This document shows, in pieces, positions 31,770-39,403 of a stretch of 64,000 bases of DNA. The notes beneath the pieces were generated by a model. That model was not told where the DNA came from and did no database searches. It saw only the letters and a program-made list of their open reading frames with translations. Location of the stretch: NCBI RefSeq assembly GCF_000483485.1, contig NZ_KI519609.1, forward strand, positions 2,199,460 to 2,263,459, written 5' to 3'. A program made the translations under genes and the position numbers. The DNA comes from Thiomicrorhabdus chilensis DSM 12352. GTDB taxonomy: Bacteria; Pseudomonadota; Gammaproteobacteria; Thiomicrospirales; Thiomicrospiraceae. The stretch's first letter is position 1. The number at the start of each line of letters is the position of its first letter.

Positions 31770-32086
31770 TCGAACGCGGATGTAAAATACACTTTAAAAT
31801 TCCAACTGGACTGATCCAGTATTTCGCGATCCATGCCCACCGACATATCCCAGGCCGAACCTTCGGACAGCAGCATGACCCTATCATCAGCTACAGAACT
31901 CCTGATCGAATCTGACCTATTAAGGTAAGCACCCTGCCCGTCCTCAACAGCCACGTCAAACTGATACACACCCATATCAACCGAATTAAAATCAACAGCC
32001 AAAGCATCTGGCGTCACCAAAAGCAAACCACTGAGGATCAACTCCAACAGATAGGTTTCCCCTACTCTCATTTTCTGAACGAACAT
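31766..32086 (-). CDS. Unrecognised 106-residue protein under tandem c-di-GMP riboswitch control
   Basis: I do not recognise a family. The product starts MFVQKMRVGETYLLELILSG, and a hydrophobic run near residues 12-28 ending in DALAVDF could be a signal-like segment or a buried strand. The rest is acidic and looks strand-rich, ending SSWNFKVYFTSAFD. No PilZ motif (RxxxR with D/NxSxxG), GGDEF, EAL or HD motif is seen. AGGGAG lies 7 bases before the ATG, supporting translation. Its leader of about 390 nt carries two c-di-GMP-I aptamers, so it is probably a c-di-GMP effector gene or a secreted/envelope component; that is inference. The 3' end overlaps truC antisense. Confidence 0.7.
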   Translation of the reverse strand: MFVQKMRVGETYLLELILSGLLLVTPDALAVDFNSVDMGVYQFDVAVEDGQGAYLNRSDSIRSSVADDRVMLLSEGSAWDMSVGMDREILDQSSWNFKVYFTSAFD

Positions 32087-32145
32087 TCACAGTCTCCCTG
32101 AGCACAGCTCAAACGAAACCTGTAAAGAAGTTTGGTCGAAATTTA

Positions 32146-32163
32146 AAACGCCCTCAAGCGTTT
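32146..32163 (-). terminator. Terminator of the proximal riboswitch expression platform
   Basis: On the minus strand AAACGC (32158-32163) and GCGTTT (32146-32151) form a 6-bp hairpin followed by TAAATTT. The 5' arm shares three bases with the 3' strand of aptamer helix P1 (32161-32165), so P1 and the terminator exclude one another. Confidence 0.6.
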
Positions 32164-32235
32164 GCAACCTGGCGATCTCAAATTCATGTCGAGACCCATG
32201 GCTTTCCGTCCTTGCTTCACAACAAGTTTGGCAAA
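32161..32235 (-). promoter_or_regulatory. c-di-GMP-I (GEMM) riboswitch, copy A (gene-proximal)
   Basis: Read on the minus strand, the order is CCAAACTTG, a GTGAAG loop, CAAGGACGGAAAGCCATGGG, then a second hairpin, then GATCGCCAGGTTGC. This is the conserved core of GEMM-I aptamers (CAAACC, GGACGCAAAGCC, GGGTC, GATCGCCGGGTTGC). P1 is TTTGC (32231-32235) with GCAAA (32161-32165). The base before AAAGCC is G instead of the usual C. The overlap of P1 with the downstream terminator predicts that ligand turns expression on. Cyclic GMP-AMP specificity cannot be excluded from sequence alone. Confidence 0.85.
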
Positions 32236-32347
32236 TACAACATTAACAAACCAAAACAGAAATGAGTTATGCAAAAACCGGAAACAGCCGCACAACAACA
32301 TAATAGATAGAAAGGAAAAACATCCCTACCTATAAAGAAGAGTTAAC

Positions 32348-32423
32348 TTGGCAACCTGGCGATCTCAAGTTCATGTCGAGACCCATGGCTTTCCGTCCTT
32401 GCTTCACAACAAGTTTGGCACAA
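32348..32423 (-). promoter_or_regulatory. c-di-GMP-I (GEMM) riboswitch, copy B (promoter-proximal)
   Basis: This copy differs from copy A at only one base across the roughly 67-nt core (T to C in the second hairpin), so it is a recent duplication or kept alike by conversion. P1 here is weaker, TTG-T-GC (32418-32423) with GCCAA (32348-32352) and one bulged base. I see no clear terminator directly after it, so it may act with copy A on the single downstream terminator, giving a steeper or lower-threshold response. Confidence 0.83.
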
Positions 32424-32484
32424 CAAATTTTCTATTTAGACATTCAGTTTCGTAAGCACAATAGAATTACAAAACCTACATTTC

Positions 32485-32512
32485 ATTCTACAAAAAAATC
32501 TTTAAATTTCAA
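32485..32512 (-). promoter_or_regulatory. Promoter of the riboswitch transcript
   Basis: The minus strand has TTGAAA (32507-32512), a 16-base spacer and TAGAAT (32485-32490). Transcription would start near 32478, about 55 bases before aptamer B, giving a leader of about 390 nt. The rest of the 620-base gap toward bioA holds the dyad at 32588-32608 and little else I can interpret. Confidence 0.65.
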
Positions 32513-32587
32513 TAGACTGAATTATAGATAATTCTTATCAACTCACACTAAAAAACAAATGACAAACACTTTTGTATCGTCGCCCGA

Positions 32588-32608
32588 TTGAACGTCAAAA
32601 GCGTTCAA
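32588..32608 (+). promoter_or_regulatory. TTGAACG/CGTTCAA dyad upstream of bioA
   Basis: A perfect 7-bp inverted repeat (32588-32594 and 32602-32608) with a 7-base spacer lies about 100 bases before the bioA start, in the region where its promoter should be. It does not resemble the BirA operator. It could be a regulator site; which one is unknown. Confidence 0.4.
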
Positions 32609-32706
32609 GACTCACACTACAGGACAATACACCTCGATAGCTTATGAAATCATGCTAATGGTTAGGTATCATAGACAGATTAAACAGACTAATCAGGCAA
32701 ACATTC

Positions 32707-33999
32707 ATGAGCAATTGGCCCTCCCTTATCGAATTTGACCAGCGACACGTTTGGCATCCTTACGCTAAAACACCGAACCCAATTGCGGCAATTGGCGTGA
32801 AAAAAACCCAAGGTTCAATCATCACCCTGGCCGATGACCGCGAAGTAGTGGACGGCATGTCCTCGTGGTGGGCTGCGGTGCACGGCTACAACCACCCCAA
32901 AATCAGCCAGGCCATGCATGTTCAAATCGACACCATGCCACACATTATGTTTGGCGGATTGACCCATGAACCCGCCATTGAACTTGCCAAACGCCTGATC
33001 AAGATCACACCGGCAGGCCTCGACAAAGTGTTTTTGGCCGATTCCGGTTCCATCTCCATGGAAGTGGCCATTAAAGTCGCTTTGCAATACTGGATCAGCC
33101 TGGAGCTCCCGCAAAAAAATCGATTATTGAGCGTTCGAAATGGCTATCATGGCGACACCTTCGCCACCATGGCGATATCGGATCCTGAAAACGGCATGCA
33201 CTCTTTATTCAAAGACATCCTCACGCAGCATTTCTTTGCGCCGGCTCCCGAAGCGGGTTTTGATAAAGAATCCGACAATCATGACATCCAGGCTTTGGAG
33301 TCATTATTACAGGCACATCACACGGAAATTGCCGCTGTCACCATTGAACCGATCGTTCAGGGAGCAGGCGGCATGCGCTTTTACCGACCCGCCTATCTAA
33401 AGAAATTACGTCAACTGTGCACGCAATATGATGTCCTGCTCATTGCCGATGAAATCGCAACCGGCTTTGGACGAACCGGCAAACTCTTTGCCTGTGAGTG
33501 GGCAGACATCTCACCCGACATTCTATGTGTCGGCAAAGCTTTGACCGGAGGTACCATGACCATGGCCGCCATGCTCTGTACTTCACAGATCAGCGACACC
33601 ATCAGCGCGGGAACTCCCGGCCTGTTAATGCACGGTCCAACATTCATGGGCAATCCACTGGCCTGCTCGGCCTCCATTGCCAGCATCGACTTGCTTTTGG
33701 ACAGCCCTTGGCAATCCAGAGTAGAAGAGATTGAAACCCACCTTAAGAGCAGTCTCAACTTTTTATCGACCTTACCTGGGGTCGAAGAGATACGCGTATT
33801 GGGTGCCATTGGCGTTGTCCAGCTCGAACGAGCCGATCTCGGTCCGGAAATTCAAGCCGCCGCATTGAATAACGGCGTGTGGGTGCGGCCTTTTGGCAAA
33901 CTGATTTACATCATGCCGGCTTTCAATATCCCGCACAACCAGCTCCAACAACTGACCGACGGCATGAGCAAAGCAATACAGACGGCTTTAAATAAATAA
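32707..33999 (+). CDS. bioA: Adenosylmethionine-8-amino-7-oxononanoate aminotransferase
   Basis: BioA uses SAM as amino donor to turn 8-amino-7-oxononanoate into 7,8-diaminononanoate in biotin synthesis. The 430-residue product is a fold-type I PLP aminotransferase: the N-terminal FDQRHVWHPYAKT is typical of BioA, SSWWAAVHGYNHPKI follows, and the PLP lysine is Lys277 in VGKALTGGTM. It stands alone, while bioD is 14 kb away at 46821. No BirA operator was recognised upstream. Confidence 0.96.
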   Translation: MSNWPSLIEFDQRHVWHPYAKTPNPIAAIGVKKTQGSIITLADDREVVDGMSSWWAAVHGYNHPKISQAMHVQIDTMPHIMFGGLTHEPAIELAKRLIKITPAGLDKVFLADSGSISMEVAIKVALQYWISLELPQKNRLLSVRNGYHGDTFATMAISDPENGMHSLFKDILTQHFFAPAPEAGFDKESDNHDIQALESLLQAHHTEIAAVTIEPIVQGAGGMRFYRPAYLKKLRQLCTQYDVLLIADEIATGFGRTGKLFACEWADISPDILCVGKALTGGTMTMAAMLCTSQISDTISAGTPGLLMHGPTFMGNPLACSASIASIDLLLDSPWQSRVEEIETHLKSSLNFLSTLPGVEEIRVLGAIGVVQLERADLGPEIQAAALNNGVWVRPFGKLIYIMPAFNIPHNQLQQLTDGMSKAIQTALNK

Positions 34000-34051
34000 A
34001 AGCATTGCGCCACTGCAAATGACATTTTAAAACCAGCAGGCCTGCTCAAAG

Positions 34052-34080
34052 TTGACATAAACATCAAATAATTCAACAAT
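34052..34080 (+). promoter_or_regulatory. Putative promoter of the DUF805 gene
   Basis: A perfect TTGACA (34052-34057), 17-base spacer and AACAAT (34075-34080) precede the GTG start by about 45 bases. A CAGGCCTG palindrome (34037-34044) lies just upstream. Confidence 0.55.
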
Positions 34081-34124
34081 GGATACGCACTTAACCTTAT
34101 CCACCATCCAAAAGAGGGTCACTT

Positions 34125-34511
34125 GTGGAATATTTCATTGATGCATTAAAAAACTATGCCACGTTTTCAGGACGAGCCAGCCGCAAACAGTACTGGATGT
34201 TCATGCTGTTCTACATCATTTTCTATCTGATATTAACGCTCATAGACATCTCCTTTGGAGTCTATGATGAGATGATGGGGATCGGATTGCTTACCACAGT
34301 TTACGCTTTAGGGTTATTCCTGCCTTCTTTAGCCATCTTGGCGCGCAGACTGCATGACATCGGCCGCAGTGGCTGGTGGATTCTATTGATCTTGATTCCA
34401 TTGATCGGCCCGATTGTCATATTAATTTTCACCCTGCTCGACAGCCAAAGAGAGGAAAACGCCTATGGCGTCAGTCCCAAATATGCAACTAATGTCATAA
34501 CAAGTGAATAA
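34125..34511 (+). CDS. DUF805 family inner-membrane protein
   Basis: The 128-residue protein has three hydrophobic segments near 24-45, 52-73 and 84-107. It carries the two signatures of DUF805: SGRASRKQYWMF near residue 15-26 and ARRLHDIGRSGWW near 73-85. The function of the family is unknown. The start is GTG with AGAGGG 6 bases upstream. It is convergent with the OsmC-like gene and shares a terminator with it. Confidence 0.88.
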   Translation: MEYFIDALKNYATFSGRASRKQYWMFMLFYIIFYLILTLIDISFGVYDEMMGIGLLTTVYALGLFLPSLAILARRLHDIGRSGWWILLILIPLIGPIVILIFTLLDSQREENAYGVSPKYATNVITSE

Positions 34512-34525
34512 CCAGCACCCACAAA

Positions 34526-34548
34526 AAAGCCAGCATTAAGCTGGCTTT
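34526..34548. terminator. Bidirectional terminator between DUF805 and OsmC-like genes
   Basis: AAAGCCAGC (34526-34534) and GCTGGCTTT (34540-34548) form a perfect 9-bp stem with a 5-base loop. On the minus strand a run of six T follows, which suits the OsmC-like gene. On the plus strand only TTTGT follows. Confidence 0.8.
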
Positions 34549-34571
34549 GTACAACAATCAGAGGGGATCAC

Positions 34572-34991
34572 TCAGCCTTCAATAATCTCAAAATCGTGAG
34601 ACATCTCAACCGACGATTCCAACATTTTGGAAACCGAACAATATTTCTCAGCGGACAAGTTCACCGCCCTCTCGACTTTTTTCTGGTTCAAGCCTTGACC
34701 ATAAACCTTGAAATGCACATGTATTTTGGTAAAGACCTTAGGCACACTCTCGGCTCGTTCAGCACTGATTTCAACCTGACAATCCTTAACCAGACCGGAC
34801 TGGCTTTTGTTCAACATCATAATCACATCGATGCTGGTACACCCCCCCAGACCCAAAAGAACCATCTCCATCGGGCGTGCGCCTTTGTTTTCACCGCCAA
34901 CTTCCGGCGCCGCATCCATTAATACAGAGTGCCCGCTTTCGGTCTGGCCTTCAAACGCCATACCGCCTTGCCATTTAATCAGTGTTGCCAT
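34572..34991 (-). CDS. OsmC-like peroxiredoxin family protein (YhfA type)
   Basis: OsmC-fold proteins reduce organic hydroperoxides through two cysteines. This 139-residue protein has Cys51 in GLGGCTSIDVIMML and Cys118 in EKYCSVSKML, the two conserved positions, and closely follows the short YhfA subgroup. The substrate is unknown. It is 10 bases downstream of the decarboxylase gene, so it may be co-transcribed with the polyamine operon. Confidence 0.88.
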   Translation of the reverse strand: MATLIKWQGGMAFEGQTESGHSVLMDAAPEVGGENKGARPMEMVLLGLGGCTSIDVIMMLNKSQSGLVKDCQVEISAERAESVPKVFTKIHVHFKVYGQGLNQKKVERAVNLSAEKYCSVSKMLESSVEMSHDFEIIEG

Positions 34992-35001
34992 TGCCTATCC
35001 T

Positions 35002-36198
35002 TTATTCATCTTCCGGGTGTTCGATAAGATCTTCGACCACCACCACTTTAGGCTTAGGATAATAGTTAAATTCGGACGCAGACGCAATGGTATAGGCCCC
35101 CATTTGCTTGGCAATCATCACATCGCCTACAAAAAGTTCCGGCAACTCTATGTCCTCATCCACCACATCCACACTGTCACAAGTAGGGCCCGCCAACACA
35201 CTCGGATAAAAATCCCCGGTCGGATCAATCGGCTTCAACGGCGCAATCGGATACTTGGCATGATCATACATCTGCCCACTCAAGGCTCCGTAAACCCCGT
35301 CATCCAAATAGTACCAAGTACGCGCGCCGCGTTTTGCTTTGCCCACCACTCGAATCACTTCAATCATTGAAGGAGCCGAAATAAAACGCCCTGGCTCGGC
35401 AAAGACGCGAATCGATTCCGGCAGCTCGGACAGTGCTTCAACAATCGGCGCACAAAAATCTTCAATCGGCATCACCGGCCCCTGATAGGAAACCGGAAAA
35501 CTGCCGCCGATATCCAACCATTTCCAATTGACGTGAGTCATCTCTTTCATCGCTGCAATTGATGCCTGTACCGCATTCACCTGAGCGAACGGCGACAAGG
35601 ATTGGGAACCGACATGAAAAGACAAGCCGGAAACCGTCAAACCGTTTTCCATCGCCAAATTGACCAGGCCTGGCAGTTCTTCTAATGCCGAACCGAATTT
35701 ACGCGACAGATCCACAATCGCATCCTGGCTGCGGAAACTGACGCGAATCATCAATTCGACCTGATCCCGGTACGGAATGAATTTCAACACTTCGTCCGGA
35801 TTATCCACCACAAAACGCGTACAGCCGAAATCCAAAGCATGGCGAATCTCTCGATCTTTTTTGATCGGATGAGTGTGAATACATTGCGAGCCTTCAACGC
35901 CCAACCCTTTCACCAAATCGACTTCTCCGGCTGTCGCCAAATCAAAGCTGCCACCCAACTTTTTCAAGCGACGAATCACCGCCGGATGGGCCAGTGATTT
36001 GATCGCATAAAACAACTCCACACCAGGCAAGGCATTTTGCAATGCCTTGTACTGGTATTCAACCTCCTGTAAATCCAAAACCAGAAAAGGCGTATCATGC
36101 TGGGTCAGCAAGTCCCTTAAGGTCGAGCGGTCAAACTGCTCGAGTTCGTCAGGGTGCGTCTGTTCTGCAAAGTGCTGGACAAGTTCTGCGTTGTTCAA
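35002..36198 (-). CDS. Ornithine/lysine decarboxylase, eukaryotic-like (fold type III)
   Basis: This PLP decarboxylase would make putrescine (from ornithine) or cadaverine (from lysine). In 398 residues the PLP lysine is Lys67 in LFYAIKSLAHP, followed by FDLATAGEVDLV, SFHVGSQSLSP, EPGRFISAPS and the catalytic cysteine in GPTCDSVDVVDE. It is unrelated to the large fold-type I SpeC of E. coli. The start is a TTG at 36198 with GAGAGA just upstream; the nearby ATG is out of frame. Following speD and speE, ornithine decarboxylase for spermidine synthesis is the likeliest role. Confidence 0.9.
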   Translation of the reverse strand: MNNAELVQHFAEQTHPDELEQFDRSTLRDLLTQHDTPFLVLDLQEVEYQYKALQNALPGVELFYAIKSLAHPAVIRRLKKLGGSFDLATAGEVDLVKGLGVEGSQCIHTHPIKKDREIRHALDFGCTRFVVDNPDEVLKFIPYRDQVELMIRVSFRSQDAIVDLSRKFGSALEELPGLVNLAMENGLTVSGLSFHVGSQSLSPFAQVNAVQASIAAMKEMTHVNWKWLDIGGSFPVSYQGPVMPIEDFCAPIVEALSELPESIRVFAEPGRFISAPSMIEVIRVVGKAKRGARTWYYLDDGVYGALSGQMYDHAKYPIAPLKPIDPTGDFYPSVLAGPTCDSVDVVDEDIELPELFVGDVMIAKQMGAYTIASASEFNYYPKPKVVVVEDLIEHPEDE

Positions 36199-36232
36199 TT
36201 TCTCTCATTCTCCAAAAGGCCTTTTGGCCTGA

Positions 36233-37081
36233 TTATGCCATTGCATCTTGAACGTATTTGGGCAATGCAAAAGATCCCACGTGCAATTCAGGTGTGTAGA
36301 AGCGGGTCTGAATACCCGATGCTTCAAAACGCCCGCGAATCACATCTACGTTTTGTTGTTTTAAAAGCAAATCATCCGTTGCCCAGGCAAACGTCATGAT
36401 TCCGCCTACATAAGTGGGTACCGCCGCCGAGTAAAAACTCGCTTCTTCAAACAAAGGCGACAAACGCTTAAAGGTGGTGGTCACCTCATCGGTCTGCATA
36501 AAGCTGACCCCGTTTTGCGCCACAAACACACCGCCCTCGTTCAAACATTTTTGAATGCCCTGATAGAAACGTGAAGTAAACAGCACTTCCCCCGGCCCCA
36601 TCGGATCGGTGGAGTCGGAGATAATCACATCGAATTTCTCGGCACATTGGTTTACAAAATCCACGCCATCGGCAATGACAACATTCGCTTTCGGATGCTC
36701 ATAGGCTCCTGCGGAATGTTTGGGCAAATACTGCACACACATATCGATCACCTGCTGGTCGATCTCAACCTGAGTCACCGATTCGACATCCTCATGTTTC
36801 AATACTTCTCGCAAGATGCCGCCGTCTCCTCCCCCGATAATCAACACTCTTCTGGCATGGCCGTGCGCCAATATGGGCACATGTGTCATCATTTCATGGT
36901 AGATGAATTCGTCTTTTTCCGTGGTTTGAATGACGCCATCCAAAGCCATAACGGTGCCCCACTGGGCATTGTTAAAAATCACCAGGTGCTGATGGCCGGT
37001 ATCGACTTCAAACAACACCTCATCGATGACAAACTGCTGACCCCAGGCAGGGTAGAGCGTCTCTAAATAGGTATCAGTCAT
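36233..37081 (-). CDS. speE: Spermidine synthase (polyamine aminopropyltransferase)
   Basis: SpeE transfers the aminopropyl group of decarboxylated SAM to putrescine. The 282-residue protein has [18 protein letters not shown], the nucleotide-binding motif [16 protein letters not shown] (GGGDGG at 83-88) and the catalytic region [12 protein letters not shown]. It overlaps the end of speD by eight bases, indicating coupled translation. SAM decarboxylase upstream supplies its substrate. Confidence 0.96.
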   Translation of the reverse strand: MTDTYLETLYPAWGQQFVIDEVLFEVDTGHQHLVIFNNAQWGTVMALDGVIQTTEKDEFIYHEMMTHVPILAHGHARRVLIIGGGDGGILREVLKHEDVESVTQVEIDQQVIDMCVQYLPKHSAGAYEHPKANVVIADGVDFVNQCAEKFDVIISDSTDPMGPGEVLFTSRFYQGIQKCLNEGGVFVAQNGVSFMQTDEVTTTFKRLSPLFEEASFYSAAVPTYVGGIMTFAWATDDLLLKQQNVDVIRGRFEASGIQTRFYTPELHVGSFALPKYVQDAMA

Positions 37082-37571
37082 TTGTCTCCACCTCTCCGCG
37101 CAAAATGGTATCGACTTTCACATCAGAAGGCGTAAAGGCCATCCTCAAAACTTCAATCGCCTTTTCGGGTTCGGAGTCACCGCACATGAACACATCAAAG
37201 GCCGCGTAATTTCTCTCCGGCCAGGAATGCACACTGATATGCGACTCCGCCAATACCGCCACACCCGAAATTCCGCCGTTCGGAGTAAAGTGGTGCAAAT
37301 GGATATGCAACAAGGTCGCTTTGGCTTTTTCCACACCTTCACGCAAAGCCGTCTCCATCAACTGAAGGTCGTCCAAGTTTTTTGCCCCCCAGAAATCGGC
37401 AATCAAATGGGTTCCGGCAAAAGTTTTACCATCACGACAGATAAAGTGGTCCAGCGTCTGATCTTCAACCGCTTGGTCATGGGTTGGCCAGGTATCGTCA
37501 ATAATGGTGGTTTTTTCGATGACTTCGAAGTGTTCGTTCCCGGTAACCAGGATATTTTCTGAATTAGGCAT
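37074..37571 (-). CDS. speD: S-adenosylmethionine decarboxylase proenzyme
   Basis: SpeD is a pyruvoyl enzyme that cleaves itself. In this 165-residue protein the cleavage site is [13 protein letters not shown] with Ser110 becoming the pyruvoyl group, and the conserved cysteine is Cys130 in DVFMCGD. It belongs to the small bacterial class but has an N-terminal extension of about 40 residues compared with the shortest forms. It is the first gene of speD-speE-decarboxylase, behind a promoter/terminator overlap and structured leader. Confidence 0.95.
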   Translation of the reverse strand: MPNSENILVTGNEHFEVIEKTTIIDDTWPTHDQAVEDQTLDHFICRDGKTFAGTHLIADFWGAKNLDDLQLMETALREGVEKAKATLLHIHLHHFTPNGGISGVAVLAESHISVHSWPERNYAAFDVFMCGDSEPEKAIEVLRMAFTPSDVKVDTILRGEVETND

Positions 37572-37634
37572 TTATTGTGAGCACCTTACTAAAACACCCA
37601 CATGATAAGAATTGAATGCGGATGAATGATTAAT

Positions 37635-37692
37635 AAAAATTCGACAAGACAAGGCTAGCTCGACGAACCCCAGCCACGTTTATTAAAACGTG
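37635..37692 (-). promoter_or_regulatory. speD leader with two hairpins, one terminator-like
   Basis: On the minus strand the leader has CACGTTT/AAACGTG (37686-37692 with 37675-37681, 4-base loop). Then a 9-bp imperfect stem (37659-37667 with 37640-37648) is followed by TTTTTATT. The second looks like an intrinsic terminator about 65 bases before speD, so attenuation of polyamine synthesis is possible. I do not recognise it as a known riboswitch. Confidence 0.5.
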
Positions 37693-37715
37693 AGGTTTAA
37701 CCATTTTTCTTTTGG

Positions 37716-37759
37716 AAAAAAGGAGAAGCGTATTATTCTCCTTTTTTAATTCTTTGCAA
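37716..37759. terminator. Bidirectional terminator overlapping a speD promoter
   Basis: A perfect 12-bp stem (37716-37727 with 37736-37747, 8-base loop) has T-runs on both strands and can end the peptidase operon that reads toward it. The minus strand also has TTGCAA (37754-37759), a 16-base spacer and AATAAT (37732-37737), which would start speD. The arrangement repeats that at 29176-29214. The remaining bases of the 318-base gap show nothing else. Confidence 0.65.
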
Positions 37760-37889
37760 GCAATTTTTTGTGCTATTTTAATATTTTTTCAATACGATAG
37801 ATTTACCCAAAAAGGCATTACGAATCAACTGGTTAAAAACCGACTCAATGACAGATTATCTTTATTAAATAAAGTATACCTATGCAAGG

Positions 37890-38912
37890 TTATCTTGGCT
37901 CACACTCAACACGAGGGCACAAGGGTTGAGAAACAATCTGTTTCGAATTGAGCTGCATTTCCACAACCGTCGCTTTCAGGTTAGGCTGATCAGGTGATAG
38001 TTTCAAACCACATTGTGCTGCATCAAATGCGGCTTTATCGCACCCTTCTGCCTTCAAGACATAAGCATAGTTATTCCATACGTCGGCTGATGTTGGAAAA
38101 TTTGACACAATCATACGAAAGAGGTCTAAAGCTTGAGAGTTGTTTCCATGCTGATAGTACAAATTGGTCAAAGCCAACCAGGCGTTTTTTTGCTCCGGCC
38201 AATACCGCGTAGCGGTTTGGTAGGCTTTTTCTGCAGACTTTAACTGGCCCACACTTTCTAAATCATAAGCAGACTGTAACCATTTCGAAGGGATTACTGT
38301 TGCAGGTAAATGCGCTGGATTGGTGACCACCAAGCCCCAATAGCCTGAACGGAGCCAAGTTTGTTCAAAGTTTGACAGCGAGGTGAGCCAACGACGTGTC
38401 GTTCCTGAACGTAAAATGATTTGGGACGTAGTCAGGTCATAACCAACCACCACTGAAAAATGCCATATCGGATAACTTTCAAACCCCAAATTTTGTAATA
38501 CCAATACAGGATTACCCGCTTCTACCTCTTTTAGCAAAGCATCTATACGAGGATTGATTTCATAAGCCACTTGACCATACTGTCGCGCGGCCGCCATAAT
38601 TTCAAGCTGAAAACTCCCCTGTCGCTCGGGCACATAAATGGCGGGTACCAATGATTCTGGGAAAACCCCTATCTTTTGATAATTAAGCACCGTGGCCAGC
38701 GCCGCTGGACCACATTGATATTTTTCTTGGGGAAAAAATGGGACTTCTGTCAATTCAGCGGTTGGTTTGACAGGCATTGAAGCACGCTCATACAATGCTT
38801 TGGTTTGCGGCGCGGTTGCACAACCTGACAACAATAAAAAAAAGGTTAAAAGCAAAACACCCGACCAAAGTCGGGTGTTTATTGTTAAATATAGATACAT
38901 CTCAGTTAGCAT
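37890..38912 (-). CDS. Lipoprotein C39-like cysteine peptidase with TPR region (PA2778-like)
   Basis: The 340-residue product has a lipoprotein signal ending LLLSGC at Cys31. A papain-like C39 domain follows with Cys67 in YQCGPAALATVL and His151 in IWHFSVVVGYD. From about 205 to 320 there are tetratricopeptide-like repeats (AEKAYQTATRYWPEQKNAWL, QALDLFRMIVSNFPTSADVW). This layout matches the PA2778 family of Pseudomonas. The substrate is unknown. Its ATG follows the stop of the PA2779-like gene with no gap. A perfect hairpin lies inside its signal-peptide codons. Confidence 0.85.
   Translation of the reverse strand: MLTEMYLYLTINTRLWSGVLLLTFFLLLSGCATAPQTKALYERASMPVKPTAELTEVPFFPQEKYQCGPAALATVLNYQKIGVFPESLVPAIYVPERQGSFQLEIMAAARQYGQVAYEINPRIDALLKEVEAGNPVLVLQNLGFESYPIWHFSVVVGYDLTTSQIILRSGTTRRWLTSLSNFEQTWLRSGYWGLVVTNPAHLPATVIPSKWLQSAYDLESVGQLKSAEKAYQTATRYWPEQKNAWLALTNLYYQHGNNSQALDLFRMIVSNFPTSADVWNNYAYVLKAEGCDKAAFDAAQCGLKLSPDQPNLKATVVEMQLNSKQIVSQPLCPRVECEPR
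38855..38880 (-). terminator. Terminator-like hairpin inside the peptidase signal-peptide region
   Basis: AAACACCCGAC and GTCGGGTGTTT (38870-38880 with 38855-38865 on the minus strand) form a perfect 11-bp stem with a 4-base loop, followed by TGCTTTTAACC. It covers about codons 11-19 of the peptidase gene, an unusual place for so stable a structure. Confidence 0.6.
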
Positions 38913-39290
38913 TCATTCTATTGGATGCACAAACGGGAAAATATCCGTTGCGCCAATAATATCCGTCACGATGAATACAAGAAAAATCAGTACTACTAGT
39001 CCCAAAACGTCACCACCGGCAGGAATCTGTTCCATCTGGTGATTCAATTGAGCGACTTCAGCGTCCGTTAAAGCGGCCACACGCTGTTGAACTTCTTCTG
39101 GCGAAACGCCCATCTCAAGAAACTGTACTTGCACATCTTCACGCTGCATCATTGCATTTAACTTCGTTCGCTCTGACGCGATTGCTTGTTCTTGAACAAG
39201 CTGTTTCGTGCTCACCATTGCCGCCTGAGCAGGAAGAGTGATCAGGCTTAAAAACGAAAGTAATATACTCATTGCGATTGTCTGTCTCAT
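38913..39290 (-). CDS. Small membrane protein, PA2779-like
   Basis: This 125-residue protein starts MRQTIAMSILLSFLSLITLP, a signal peptide ending in AQA. A helical region follows with SPEEVQQRVAALTDAEVAQL, and one C-terminal membrane helix (VLGLVVLIFLVFIVTDIIGA). These are features of the PA2779 family, which usually stands beside a PA2778 peptidase as here. AGGAG lies 7 bases before the ATG at 39290; an upstream TTG two codons earlier is less likely. The function is unknown. Confidence 0.85.
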   Translation of the reverse strand: MRQTIAMSILLSFLSLITLPAQAAMVSTKQLVQEQAIASERTKLNAMMQREDVQVQFLEMGVSPEEVQQRVAALTDAEVAQLNHQMEQIPAGGDVLGLVVLIFLVFIVTDIIGATDIFPFVHPIE

Positions 39291-39403
39291 GTCCAAACTC
39301 CTTTTAAGCCAATCAATTTTAAGATTGTGAAATTCGAGAGTATCAGCTTTTAAGGACCTAAGTAAATAGTCCCTATAACAAAGCTTGAAGCAGAAAACAA
39401 CAA

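Noticed and set aside
32161-32423. The two 67-base repeats as a CRISPR or insertion-sequence remnant
   Set aside because: There are only two copies, with a structured conserved GEMM core; no spacer pattern, terminal repeats or transposase are present.
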